This document shows, piece by piece, positions 15,711-24,356 of a stretch of DNA of 64,000 bases. How positions within the stretch are numbered: the first letter of the stretch is position 1; each line of letters opens with the position of its first letter. The DNA is from Siminovitchia thermophila (GTDB taxonomy: Bacteria > Bacillota > Bacilli > Bacillales > Bacillaceae_C). The notes beneath the pieces were generated by a model. That model did not search any database, was not told the origin of the DNA, and saw only the letters and a list, made by a program, of their open reading frames with translations. The stretch covers positions 62,001 through 126,000 of the forward strand of contig NZ_JAFBFH010000003.1 of assembly GCF_016909185.1 (NCBI RefSeq). Reading direction: 5' to 3'. The position numbers and the translations under genes are program-made.

Positions 15711-16484
15711 TTAGTCATTTTCCTTATTTTTGATCGTAATCAGATGGGTTTCTGCCGGGGCGCCGAGCCTTAATGGCAATAGTGTTGTTCCATACCCGTT
15801 ACTGATCAGTACCGTAGCGCTGGGGCAATGAAACGTTCTTCCTCGTTGGTAAGGCCCGAATCCAAAAATTCGAATTTGGCCGCCATGTGTATGCCCACTC
15901 AAAATAAGAGAAATATGATCGGACGGCCTGATATGCTTGAGGATGGAAGGTCTATGGGATAGCAAGATTTTAAAATGACGATCGTCCAAGGAATGTGAAA
16001 TAGCCCTTGATAAAGGTTCGGACGGTTCATAATCATCAAGGCCGATCAATGCGATTGAACTTTCTCCCTTTTGAAGAAAAGCCGTTTCATTTTTTAAAAC
16101 AGTGACGCCACATTCATCAAACAATTCATTCAGCTTTTTAGTATCAACCTCATAATCATTATTACCCCAAATGAAAAAGACTGGTGCCACCTGTTGCAGC
16201 ATTTCAATATTTTTCCGCGTTCTTGCCAAAGGGACGCCTCTTTCCGTCAAATCCCCGCCGATGATGACAATCTCGGCTTTGCCTTTTATTTGTTGAATGA
16301 TGCTCTCATGAATGAGCCTTTTATGAATGTCGGAAATGAAGAAAATCGTTAATTCTCCCCATTGTGTTGGAAAGTCGGGAAATGCGAGCACCTCTTCTTT
16401 CACTTCATTGCGAAAAGCCTCTTTTACCATAAATAACAGCAAAAACACGGCTAACAAAAAGATTAACAACATCACCAAAAACAT
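15711..16484 (-). CDS. ypbG: Membrane-anchored metallophosphoesterase YpbG
   Basis: 257-residue calcineurin-like phosphoesterase with an N-terminal membrane anchor (about residues 2-20). Metal-binding motifs in order are ISDIH (about 50-54), GGDL (about 76-79), GNND (about 106-109), a mid-protein His (LSHRP) and GHTHGG near 196-201. The substrate is unknown. Start ATG has AGGGTG upstream. In B. subtilis ypbG neighbours ypbH (mecB) and ypbF; here the island separates it from mecB and the cotJ operon lies between it and ypbF. Confidence 0.9.
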   Translation of the reverse strand: MFLVMLLIFLLAVFLLLFMVKEAFRNEVKEEVLAFPDFPTQWGELTIFFISDIHKRLIHESIIQQIKGKAEIVIIGGDLTERGVPLARTRKNIEMLQQVAPVFFIWGNNDYEVDTKKLNELFDECGVTVLKNETAFLQKGESSIALIGLDDYEPSEPLSRAISHSLDDRHFKILLSHRPSILKHIRPSDHISLILSGHTHGGQIRIFGFGPYQRGRTFHCPSATVLISNGYGTTLLPLRLGAPAETHLITIKNKEND

Positions 16485-16571
16485 GCGATCACCCTATTTA
16501 TTCAAACGGATAGAAGTTCGCGGGCTCAGAACGCCTCAACAAGTACAGCGCCTGTACGCCCCGCATCCCTA

Positions 16572-16746
16572 ACCCCGCTGATTGAAGTTTCACCTTACCC
16601 CGCATTAACTGGCAGTAAGCCCACCGCTTTAAGAAATCAAGATAAAACGTGATTGGCTAGTGGTGGGACAACTGCCTGTATATGCCCGATTGGTTCTACT
16701 AACAATCAGCGGATGAAAACCCCGCTGATTGAAGTTTCACCTTATC
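16572..16746 (+). repeat. Structured intergenic repeat, one full unit plus a truncated unit
   Basis: A complete unit at about 16601-16746 follows the 3' remnant of another (16572-16600). It shares the blocks CCCGCATTAACTGGCAGT, TGCCCGATTGGTTC and GAAGTTTCAC with the copies at 32754-33332 and 34064-34222. Three pairings are visible: GGCAGT/ACTGCC, CCCACC/GGTGGG and the terminal hairpin CAATCAGCGG/CCGCTGATTG. The last hairpin has a wholly different sequence from the other copies yet still pairs. Confidence 0.85.
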
Positions 16747-16814
16747 ATATGGGTAACATCTTACCATACGAAGAGTAAAATATGCTTTAAATAAGAAAAT
16801 TTTATTGTTTTAAA

Positions 16815-16843
16815 GAATGTTATCGGAACAACTACAATACAAT
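16815..16843 (+). promoter_or_regulatory. Possible sigma-E promoter of cotJABC
   Basis: AATACAAT at 16836-16843 resembles the sigma-E -10 sequence, with an AT-rich -35-like stretch (AATGTTAT) about 15 bases upstream, 30 bases before cotJA. B. subtilis cotJ is a sigma-E operon. The -35 match is weak. Confidence 0.35.
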
Positions 16844-16872
16844 GGAATGACCATAGGAAAAGGAGGAAGCCA

Positions 16873-17094
16873 ATGTACACGCTTTACAAGACGTATAAAC
16901 CATACGTCAGTCCTTTTGATCCGTGCCCGCCCATAACAGTAAAATCTTATTCCACCCCTCCAAATTTATATTTGGGATTTCAACCACCTAATTTACCTCA
17001 ATTCCCTCCCAGGGAGGCGCTCAAAGCAGGAACATTGTGGAAAGTTTTTTACGATCCGTATTATAGCCCCTATGAAAGGGCGAGGGAGGACTGA
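16873..17094 (+). CDS. cotJA: Spore coat protein CotJA
   Basis: 73-residue Pro/Tyr-rich protein, the first gene of cotJABC, whose product is needed for assembly of CotJC into the spore coat. The composition (PFDPCPP, FQPPNLPQFPP, DPYYSPYE) and length match the family. AGGAGG lies just before the ATG. cotJB starts four bases after its stop. In B. subtilis cotJ lies elsewhere, so this is a relocated operon between ypbG and ypbF. Confidence 0.93.
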   Translation: MYTLYKTYKPYVSPFDPCPPITVKSYSTPPNLYLGFQPPNLPQFPPREALKAGTLWKVFYDPYYSPYERARED

Positions 17095-17097
17095 CCC

Positions 17098-17355
17098 ATG
17101 AAACAGATGCCTCCTGAATATTACAGCCAATTGGAAGAAATACAAACGATCGACTTCGTTCTTGTGGAACTGACACTTTACCTAGATACACACCCAAACG
17201 ACATGGACGCGATTCGCCAATATAATGAGTATATAAAATTAAGAAAGACCGCTGTGAAAAAGTTTGAAAAACAATTTGGCGCCTTATCGCACGGTTCCAC
17301 TTACTCAAGGCACCCATGGGATTGGAAAGAGGCTCCATGGCCATGGCAAGTATAA
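17098..17355 (+). CDS. cotJB: Spore coat protein CotJB
   Basis: 85-residue protein of the CotJB family, with the typical YYSQLEEIQ...DFVLVELTLYLDTHP start and a KKFEKQFG region. GGAGG precedes the ATG. It is the middle gene of the cotJ operon, made in the mother cell, and helps place CotJC in the inner coat. Confidence 0.93.
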   Translation: MKQMPPEYYSQLEEIQTIDFVLVELTLYLDTHPNDMDAIRQYNEYIKLRKTAVKKFEKQFGALSHGSTYSRHPWDWKEAPWPWQV

Positions 17356-17406
17356 CTGCTTGCAATTCCAGGATGACTAAATAATGACAAGGAGGTTCTT
17401 CCACTC

Positions 17407-17976
17407 ATGTGGGTTTATGAAAAAAAGCTGCAATATCCTGTAAGAGTAAGCACATGCAATCCGATGCTTGCGAAATTTTTAATTGAACAATATGGTGGAG
17501 CCGATGGAGAGCTGGCCGCTGCCCTTCGTTACTTGAATCAGCGATACTCGATCCCCGATTCTGTCATTGGGCTCTTGACGGACATTGGAACGGAAGAGTT
17601 TGCCCACCTGGAAATGATTGCCACGATGGTGTATAAACTGACAAAAGACGCTACACCCGAACAAATGAAAGCGGCCGGGCTGGGAGCCCATTATGCGGAT
17701 CATGACAAGGCACTGTTTTATCACAATGCCGCTGGTAATCCTTGGACGGCCACATATATCCAGGCAAAAGGTGATCCCATTGCCGACCTGTATGAAGATA
17801 TCGCGGCGGAAGAAAAAGCGCGAGCCACTTACCAATGGATTATTAACATGAGTGATGATCCTGATTTAAATGACGGCCTGCGCTTTTTAAGGGAGAGGGA
17901 AATTGTTCATTCACAACGCTTCCGCGAGGCAGTGGAAATACTAAAAGAAGAAAGGGGCAAGAAGAAATTCTTTTAA
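17407..17976 (+). CDS. cotJC: Spore coat protein CotJC, manganese-catalase family
   Basis: 189-residue ferritin-like four-helix protein related to non-haem manganese catalases and a component of the spore coat. Metal-ligand segments are visible as ExxH pairs, for example TEEFAHLEM near residues 58-66 and a later EREIVHSQRF. GGAGG lies 11 bases before the ATG and a terminator follows 10 bases after the stop. Whether it is active as a catalase in the coat cannot be judged from sequence. Confidence 0.95.
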   Translation: MWVYEKKLQYPVRVSTCNPMLAKFLIEQYGGADGELAAALRYLNQRYSIPDSVIGLLTDIGTEEFAHLEMIATMVYKLTKDATPEQMKAAGLGAHYADHDKALFYHNAAGNPWTATYIQAKGDPIADLYEDIAAEEKARATYQWIINMSDDPDLNDGLRFLREREIVHSQRFREAVEILKEERGKKKFF

Positions 17977-17985
17977 GCTTTTACC

Positions 17986-18022
17986 AAACACCCCGATATT
18001 TTCCGAAAATATCGGGGTGTTT
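17986..18022 (+). terminator. Terminator after cotJABC
   Basis: A long perfect stem, AAACACCCCGATATTTTC with its complement GAAAATATCGGGGTGTTT, separated by a single base as written, so the real loop is the central TTTTCCGAAAA region. Confidence 0.85.
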
Positions 18023-18036
18023 GCCTGTTCTACAAA

Positions 18037-18180
18037 TTATCCTTTCATGCCTTGAAGCCAATCATCATAACATTCATCACAAAGTACTTCTTCCCTGTCC
18101 ATGTCACTTACTTGGAAAGTGACGAAATGCCATTCATTTTCCTTCATATGCTTCGTATAATAAAAACAATTTTCGGACAC
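18037..18180 (-). CDS. Small Cys-containing protein, 47 residues
   Basis: Starts with GTG at 18180 after a strong GGGAGG ribosome site and ends in TAA. The sequence has one Cys near the start (Cys5), a His (His11) and a CDEC pair at 34-37, which could bind zinc, plus aromatic-rich segments such as NEWHFVTFQV. It lies alone on the minus strand between cotJC and ypbF. I do not recognise the family; the ribosome site and protein-like composition are the support. Confidence 0.65.
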   Translation of the reverse strand: MSENCFYYTKHMKENEWHFVTFQVSDMDREEVLCDECYDDWLQGMKG

Positions 18181-18270
18181 CGTTCATCCTCCCAATGCTG
18201 GAATATGTATTAGTGTACAAAGATTGAACGTGACTTATTCGGAAAGTTTGCCTGTTTTTTCAAAAGAAGA

Positions 18271-18304
18271 GGGGTTTCTAGTCGATCATTCGACTGGAAA
18301 CCCC
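18271..18304 (-). terminator. Terminator after ypbF
   Basis: GGGGTTTC...GAAACCCC with an inner AGTCGA/TCGACT stem, followed on the minus strand by a T-rich tail. Confidence 0.75.
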
Positions 18305-18362
18305 ATGCTTGTGTAAAAACATACGATTCAATTTTCGAATTAAACGGCAGATCGTTTCGAAA

Positions 18363-18824
18363 TTACTTACTTTCATGAAACAAGTTGATATCATATTGGC
18401 GTTTGATTTGTTCAAAAACCTGATAGCGATCGCCCCAGCTGTCTTCGTGCCATAAATCCTTGCTTTTATCAATAATTTCACAACGCAATTCTTGATATTC
18501 CTTTTCAGCCTTCTCTTTTCTCTCATAAAAAATTTTGACGGAACCGAACAATAATGCTCCAATGATGAATAGGTAAGCAAAATAGGCTGTCCCCATAATG
18601 GCCGAAACCGCTTCTATCGCCGATAGGTCATGAGGGATAATGAAATACTCGTAGCAAACATAACCTATCGCAAGACAATACAAACAAGCAATCGTTAAAA
18701 GAAAAAAATGAATGTTTTTGTAGCGGTCAAACTTGAGCTTTCTTTCAATTAAGTTCTGAATCATTTTTTTCGTCGCTTGGTCTGTTTGATCATCCAGTTT
18801 TTGAAAAATCATTTCCATAGTCAT
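18363..18824 (-). CDS. ypbF: Membrane protein YpbF
   Basis: 153 residues with two transmembrane helices (about 37-60 and 70-95) between a charged N-terminal and a charged, possibly coiled C-terminal part. Length, topology and position between ypbE and ypbG fit B. subtilis YpbF (147 residues), which has no known function. ATG 18824 is chosen for its GGAGG at 9 bases; an upstream in-frame ATG lacks one. It probably belongs to a ypbD-ypbE-ypbF transcript ending at the hairpin at 18271-18304. Confidence 0.85.
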   Translation of the reverse strand: MTMEMIFQKLDDQTDQATKKMIQNLIERKLKFDRYKNIHFFLLTIACLYCLAIGYVCYEYFIIPHDLSAIEAVSAIMGTAYFAYLFIIGALLFGSVKIFYERKEKAEKEYQELRCEIIDKSKDLWHEDSWGDRYQVFEQIKRQYDINLFHESK

Positions 18825-18891
18825 TGTTCCCTGCCTCCTCATAGACTTCTTCCTCAATCTATGATTCAACTTGGGCATCTATGATAAATCT

Positions 18892-19548
18892 TTATGGCTT
18901 AGGAATTTTTAACGTTTGGCCGACACTGATTTCATTGCTGGATAATCCGTTTGCCTGTTTGATTTTGTCAACACCTTGCTGGGATTTATAATAATTCATC
19001 GCTATTCTAAACAAGGTTTCTCCAGGTTGTACTTGATGATAAATGACACCATCCTGCCCCTGCTGAGCTTGTTCATTGTTGCTAGGTGTCGTTTCCTTTT
19101 TGGGTGTCTGCTTTATCGGCTCTTCCTTTTTAGGTTCCTCTTTAACCGGTACCTCTTTTTTCACCTCTTGTTTTGGCGGAGGCTCCTGTTCTTTGACCTC
19201 AGTTGATTCTTCCTTTTGCTGCGCAGTATTCTCTTTTTCTGCCTCTTGTTTCTGTTCTTTTTCACTTACCTCTTTTTCAGTATCTTTTGAGGATTTCGCT
19301 TCATCAGTCTCAAAAAGGACTTCTTCCCCGGAACTGGAGTTTACACGATCGGCATTTGACTTGTCGCTGCCGTTAATGATTGCCAATATCGCAACCGGAA
19401 GCAACAACAGCACCATCACCAGGATAAGCGGAACGGATATTTTCACCTTACGCTTTTTTTTATGTCTTGATCTGTGGTATTCCGTCCTTGAAGGCAGACT
19501 TTCTATTTTTGCACCCGATTCATTTCCCTTTTTATTCATACCCATCAT
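18892..19548 (-). CDS. ypbE: LysM-domain protein YpbE
   Basis: 218-residue single-pass membrane protein. A basic N-terminus (HKKKRKVK) is followed by a helix (about 38-60), a long Glu/Lys/Pro-rich linker with repeated EVKKE/PKKEEP-type units (about 85-160) and a C-terminal LysM peptidoglycan-binding domain (about 167-217, [14 protein letters not shown] to [10 protein letters not shown]). It should sit outside the membrane bound to the wall. The start lies inside the end of ypbD (17-base overlap). ATGs at 19545 and 19539 are alternatives. Confidence 0.9.
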   Translation of the reverse strand: MMGMNKKGNESGAKIESLPSRTEYHRSRHKKKRKVKISVPLILVMVLLLLPVAILAIINGSDKSNADRVNSSSGEEVLFETDEAKSSKDTEKEVSEKEQKQEAEKENTAQQKEESTEVKEQEPPPKQEVKKEVPVKEEPKKEEPIKQTPKKETTPSNNEQAQQGQDGVIYHQVQPGETLFRIAMNYYKSQQGVDKIKQANGLSSNEISVGQTLKIPKP

Positions 19549-20146
19549 TTAACCCCTTCTTATGTTGTTGATCAAACTTCTTTTTTATATATATTCCCAG
19601 CAAAAAATCGATTGTAAAGTGCATCGCCATGACAGCGAACAATTGATTTCCGGACCATTCATATACAATCCCGATCCAAAAACTCAATACAAGGACATTG
19701 ACGATTAGATACCAATGTGTCCAATAACGTATATGTATCAAAGCAAATATAATGCTGGCGATGATAAGGCCAAACTTGGTTTGAAGAATTCCCCTAAACA
19801 ATAATTCCTCTGAAACAGCGACAACGCCTGCAACAACAGCTATATTCCAGTAAGACATGCCGGAAAATAGTTTTGTATTGATACCGCCGTCATCATAATA
19901 CTTGTCAGGTAAAAAATTCATGAGCAGGATATCAATGAGGACAACGGCTACCCCATTGACCGCACCAAGCACAATCCATTTTGCTTCAAACCGAAAAAAA
20001 AGGTCCGGATCCCAAAAGCTCTCCACTAAAAACGATCCAGAGATGACGGCCATCAACAATATAATCAGCTGTGTGATGTATAAGTCTAGCAAAAGTTCTT
20101 TCCTGGTCATTTTGCTGATGAGATCAGCCTGTTTTTTTATTTTCAT
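19532..20146 (-). CDS. ypbD: CPBP-family intramembrane metalloprotease YpbD
   Basis: 204-residue polytopic membrane protein of the Abi/CPBP (type II CAAX prenyl endopeptidase-like) family. The signature SEELLFRG lies in the middle of the protein and a later FALIHIRYW segment supplies the second metal-binding motif. The ATG at 20146 is better placed relative to the AAGAGTGG ribosome site than the in-frame GTG at 20155. The substrate is unknown. In B. subtilis recS and ypbB lie between this gene and fer; both are missing here. Confidence 0.88.
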   Translation of the reverse strand: MKIKKQADLISKMTRKELLLDLYITQLIILLMAVISGSFLVESFWDPDLFFRFEAKWIVLGAVNGVAVVLIDILLMNFLPDKYYDDGGINTKLFSGMSYWNIAVVAGVVAVSEELLFRGILQTKFGLIIASIIFALIHIRYWTHWYLIVNVLVLSFWIGIVYEWSGNQLFAVMAMHFTIDFLLGIYIKKKFDQQHKKGLNDGYE

Positions 20147-20356
20147 GAAGTCCACTCTTTTAAATCATTTTTATATTTCACAATGATGAACTTTATAACA
20201 TTCCCATTGCAACTATATTTTATCATGAATTCAATTTTTCGACTATGTTCCCCCTCCTTCGTCAACAATAAAAAAGATTCATGAAAATATTTTTTACTTC
20301 CCGGTTTATATTGTTGAAATGTCTAAGGAGGAGCATTAATATATATTCAGTAATGA

Positions 20357-20650
<294 letters not shown>

Positions 20651-20748
20651 GCTTGCGTTCCTGCAAATCGCCGAGAGGCTGAGAGCCTACTTGGTCAATG
20701 CGGAGAATCATAACGAACAAAAGCTTGCAGATTCGCTCAACAAGTAGA

Positions 20749-20775
20749 AAAGCGCCGAAAACGGCGCTTTTTGGT
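20749..20775. terminator. Bidirectional terminator between fer and ribU
   Basis: AAAGCGCCG/CGGCGCTTT stem with an AAAA loop and T runs usable from both strands. Confidence 0.85.
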
Positions 20776-21357
20776 TTATGCATTTTTGTAAACGGCCTGC
20801 TTTTCGATCCAATTTTTCATACGCGCATAAATCAATAAGAAAATAACTGTTACAATCAGTCCTTTGATGATATTAAACGGCAAGATCGCTGCCACGACCA
20901 ATTGCCTTAGCGCAGAGGTGGACATCGGGTCCCATCCCAACAAAATGATGTAGGCAGGGAGTATCGCGACATAATTTAAAAAACTCATAAAAAGCGACAT
21001 GAATAACGTTCCGACAATAAGTGAAACAGCAAGGCCCCATTTTTTATTAAGTCGTTTAAAAACATAGTAAGTCGGAAGAACAAAAACGATTCCCGCAATA
21101 AAGTTGGCAAAATTTCCAACAGGAATACCTGCTTCACTGCCGATCATGAGATAATCAATGATGTTTTTGATCAACTCGACCAAAACTGCCGCCAACGGGC
21201 CAAACATCAACCCGGCGATTAACGCGGGAATATCGCTGAAATCTACCGTCAAATATGCCGGAAACGGCGGAATTGGAAATTTGATGAGCATTAAAATGAA
21301 TGATAGGCTGCTCAGCATTCCAATAGCTACAAATGATTTCGTATTCAATTTTCTCAA
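20776..21357 (-). CDS. ribU: Riboflavin transporter RibU (ECF S-component)
   Basis: 193-residue membrane protein with about six helices, the substrate-binding S subunit that captures riboflavin and works with the shared EcfAA'T module. Sequence and length match B. subtilis YpaA/RibU (about 190 residues), including the FSDIPALIAGLMFGPLAA region. TTG 21357 is chosen because AAAGGAG lies 8 bases upstream; an ATG eight codons earlier overlaps that site. An FMN riboswitch lies upstream, so transcription or translation is switched off when flavin is plentiful. Confidence 0.94.
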   Translation of the reverse strand: MRKLNTKSFVAIGMLSSLSFILMLIKFPIPPFPAYLTVDFSDIPALIAGLMFGPLAAVLVELIKNIIDYLMIGSEAGIPVGNFANFIAGIVFVLPTYYVFKRLNKKWGLAVSLIVGTLFMSLFMSFLNYVAILPAYIILLGWDPMSTSALRQLVVAAILPFNIIKGLIVTVIFLLIYARMKNWIEKQAVYKNA

Positions 21358-21417
21358 GATCCTCTCTCCTTTGAGATTCATCTCATTTCGAAGAAAGGTT
21401 TGCCGGCATCATCGCCA

Positions 21418-21450
21418 AATAAAAACCCCCAAAGAATCGACTTTGAGGGA
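21418..21450 (-). terminator. Riboswitch-controlled terminator before ribU
   Basis: CCCTCAAAG/CTTTGGGGG stem followed by TTTTTATTT on the minus strand, between the FMN aptamer and the ribU start. It fits the expression platform of a transcriptional OFF switch. Confidence 0.8.
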
Positions 21451-21510
21451 GAATGATCGGCATGCGCAATAAACGTCCAAATTTTGCAATTTTGAAAGTA
21501 CGGCAACCTT

Positions 21511-21643
21511 CATCTTCTCCCATCCAGACTGTACTGTCGGCTTTGGATTCACACCAAATCCTGCCCCTAAAGAGGCTCGCGGGCTTAGAAGCTCTAAGGC
21601 TTCATCACCGCCGGTCGGGAATTTCACCACGCCCCGAAGATGA
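21511..21643 (-). ncRNA. FMN riboswitch (RFN element)
   Basis: The minus strand shows the conserved RFN blocks in order: TCTTCGGGGC, GGTGAAATTCCC, CCGGCGGT, AGCCCGCGAG, GGATTTGGTG and GACAGTACAGTCTGGATG, ending in GGGAGAAGATG, which pairs with the start. With the terminator downstream and ribU as target, this is a standard flavin-sensing switch. Confidence 0.95.
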
Positions 21644-21769
21644 ATCATATATTGTTGTTAGGTGTCATTATACAATAAAAAATGATTTATGTGAAGTGAA
21701 ATATTTAGATCGATGACCAATCATGTTACCCATGAAACAAGAATTAACGCCAAGCTTCAACACTATCTG

Positions 21770-23545
21770 TTATTTAGCAGTCGGCAGGAAAATCGTAAAG
21801 GTTGTCCCTTCATCAAGCTTGCTGGCCACCGTCATCATGCCATTATGGGCGTCGATGATATTTTTGGCAATGGCAAGCCCCAGGCCAGTTCCGGACTTTC
21901 CTCTTGTCCTTGCTTTATCTGCCTTATAAAATCTTTCAAACACAAAAGGCAGGTCCTCTTCGGGAATACCGGTTCCATCATCCTCCACTGTGATCATAAT
22001 ACCATTGTCGACAGTTGTCTGGCTGACCTGTATATTCCCCCCTTCATGCGTATGCCTAATGGCATTATCAATCAGATTGGTCAACACTTGTTCAATACGA
22101 TCAGAATCAAGTGAAAAATATACGTTATCTTCTACACTGCTTTTGAGTTCAATGTTGTTCTCCCGCGCAATGGCCTGAAATTTGGATGTGATTCTTTGCA
22201 CAAATTTGCCTACATCCACTTTTTCATAATGAAGCGCTGTATGGCCCGCTTCCATTCTGGCTAAATCGAGCAATTCATTAACAAGCCTGCCGATTCTGAG
22301 CGATTCGTCATAGATGATTTTAATAATTTCCCGCTTTTCTTCTTCTGATCCAGCAATATCATCAATAATGGCTTCACTGTATCCTTGGAGCATGGCGATC
22401 GGCGTCCGGAGTTCATGGGAAACATTGGCCACGAAATCAATGCGTAACTTGTCAAGGCGCCGCTCTTCTGTCATGTCCCTGATAACGGCTACCGCGCCCC
22501 GGACGTTTTTCTGGTCATGGGTATAGAGCGGACTTACAATCACGACATAATATCTCCCCTGAATAGAAAGTTCCCCGGTTTGCTCCGCCTCATCGGCAAT
22601 CGCTTTCTCAAGCAAAGCAGCCAATTCAGAAGGCATAGGGTGTTCCGAATCCATTTCATCGTAAGGCCATAGATGCAGAAATCGCTCTGCCGGAGGATTT
22701 GTAATTAAAATCGTACCGTCGCGGCTGAATGTCATAACGCCGTCCGCCATACTGCTTAATATGCTCGTAAGCTGTTCTTTCTCCTGGCGAAGTACGTTCA
22801 TATTAAACTTCAGCCGTTTCCCCATCTGATTAAAAGCATTGGCCAGTTCTCCGATTTCATCATGAGTCAAAAAGGGAACACGTGTATCAAAGTATCCTTT
22901 TGAAAGCTCAAAGGCAGCCTCTCTCATTTTTCTGAGAGGTGCAGTAATGCGTGTTGATAAGAAGAAAGCAAATACAGTCGTCAACACGATCGCGATTCCG
23001 GCCGCAAGCAAAATCAAATTTGCTGTTTGTTTTGTCGTTTCCTTTAACACACCGAGAGACTGATAGATAAAAATGGCTCCACTTTCACCTTCATTCAGAC
23101 TGAAAGGCACCCCGGCAATGATATAGTTTTTAAATCGTCCGCCAGTTTCTTCCATCTCCGACAAGGATATTTCCTTTTCAATGACCGCTTTGTTGGTAAA
23201 AACTTTTTTTAGATCTGCATCGTTTAAAAAGACGCTCGGCGGTATTTTATTGTCTTTCCCAATGTTTGGTGAGTATAAAAACTCGTCCTTGTTGTAGGCA
23301 ATGGCCACACCCACGGGATCATCGACAATCTCGAACACAATTTCTTCACCGAGACCGTCATCACGATGGGATTCGATAATACTCGACATCTTCTTGGCGG
23401 TGTCCGATAAATCTTGTTCAATTTCATTCACATAATATTTTTCAAAAAATTGGATCAGCAATATCGTCAAAATAATCAACACAAAGGAAACCAGCAGCAG
23501 GATGGTCATCCAAAGCTTGCCAACAACGCTATGCCAAAGCCTCAT
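21770..23545 (-). CDS. resE: Sensor histidine kinase ResE
   Basis: 591-residue membrane kinase. Two transmembrane helices (about 12-32 and 170-190) enclose an extracytoplasmic sensor, followed by HAMP (about 190-240), PAS (about 255-360) and HisKA with the VANVSHELRTPI box (phospho-His near 373). The ATPase domain shows N (NLIDNAIRHT), G1 (DDGTGIP) and G2 (GTGLGLAI) boxes. With ResD it controls anaerobic and aerobic respiration genes. Its ATG overlaps the resD stop by four bases, so both are coupled. Confidence 0.96.
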   Translation of the reverse strand: MRLWHSVVGKLWMTILLLVSFVLIILTILLIQFFEKYYVNEIEQDLSDTAKKMSSIIESHRDDGLGEEIVFEIVDDPVGVAIAYNKDEFLYSPNIGKDNKIPPSVFLNDADLKKVFTNKAVIEKEISLSEMEETGGRFKNYIIAGVPFSLNEGESGAIFIYQSLGVLKETTKQTANLILLAAGIAIVLTTVFAFFLSTRITAPLRKMREAAFELSKGYFDTRVPFLTHDEIGELANAFNQMGKRLKFNMNVLRQEKEQLTSILSSMADGVMTFSRDGTILITNPPAERFLHLWPYDEMDSEHPMPSELAALLEKAIADEAEQTGELSIQGRYYVVIVSPLYTHDQKNVRGAVAVIRDMTEERRLDKLRIDFVANVSHELRTPIAMLQGYSEAIIDDIAGSEEEKREIIKIIYDESLRIGRLVNELLDLARMEAGHTALHYEKVDVGKFVQRITSKFQAIARENNIELKSSVEDNVYFSLDSDRIEQVLTNLIDNAIRHTHEGGNIQVSQTTVDNGIMITVEDDGTGIPEEDLPFVFERFYKADKARTRGKSGTGLGLAIAKNIIDAHNGMMTVASKLDEGTTFTIFLPTAK

Positions 23546-24258
23546 TCATTGCCTGCCTCAAATTTGTATCCTACTCCCCAAACAGTTACAATCATTCCTG
23601 CTGCTTTTTCGGATACGCGGTTTAATTTTTCCCGCAACCTTTTGATATGGGTATCAACAGTTCTTAAATCGCCAAAAAACTCATATTGCCAAACTTCTTT
23701 CAGCAAATGCTCTCGATCAAACACTTTATCCGGAGATTTGGCCAGGAAGTGAAGAAGCTCATACTCCTTGGGAGTCAAATTCACTTCTTTTCCATCAGCT
23801 GTCACCCGGTGGGCATCATGGTCAATAGATAAATGTGGGTAAACAATAATATCCCGCGCAGTCGGATCGGTGTGCAAATAGCTTGTTTGCGAAGATCTTC
23901 TTAATACAGCTTTGACACGCAGGACCACTTCCCTTGGACTGAAAGGCTTGACAATATAATCGTCTGCTCCCACTTCAAATCCCTGGACCCTATTTGCTTC
24001 TTCTCCTTTCGCCGTAAGCATGATGACTGGTGTTGCCTTTTCTTCCCGCAATTCTTTACATACTTCAATGCCATCTTTTTTCGGCATCATTAAATCGAGT
24101 AGAATGCAATCGTAATCCTTGCTAAGCGCCTTTTCCAGCGCTTCTTCACCATCGGCTGCCTCTTCGATCACATAATTTTCGCGCTCTAGATACATTTTCA
24201 GCAGCCTTCTAATCCGATCTTCATCATCAACAACTAATATACTTACTTCCCGTTCCAT
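23542..24258 (-). CDS. resD: Response regulator ResD
   Basis: 238-residue OmpR-type regulator. The receiver domain (about 5-118) has the acidic pair DDED near the start, the phospho-acceptor Asp in CILLDLMMPKKDG near residue 58, and the conserved Lys in IVKPFSPRE. A winged-helix DNA-binding domain follows (about 135-235). The ATG at 24258 has GGAGGG six bases upstream. It activates respiration genes, including those of its own res operon in B. subtilis. Confidence 0.96.
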   Translation of the reverse strand: MEREVSILVVDDEDRIRRLLKMYLERENYVIEEAADGEEALEKALSKDYDCILLDLMMPKKDGIEVCKELREEKATPVIMLTAKGEEANRVQGFEVGADDYIVKPFSPREVVLRVKAVLRRSSQTSYLHTDPTARDIIVYPHLSIDHDAHRVTADGKEVNLTPKEYELLHFLAKSPDKVFDREHLLKEVWQYEFFGDLRTVDTHIKRLREKLNRVSEKAAGMIVTVWGVGYKFEAGNE

Positions 24259-24300
24259 CCTAATCCCTCCAAACTTCATAGTCCTATTCCTATTGTATTC

Positions 24301-24334
24301 GAAAAAGACCCGCACTAAAAGCGCGGGGGTCTTT
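24301..24334 (-). terminator. Hairpin between resC and resD
   Basis: AAGACCC.GC / GCGGGGGTCTT stem with five T residues on the minus strand. It could end the resABC transcript or reduce read-through into resDE. Confidence 0.7.
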
Positions 24335-24356
24335 CATGATAAATATTGCGCCGGAA

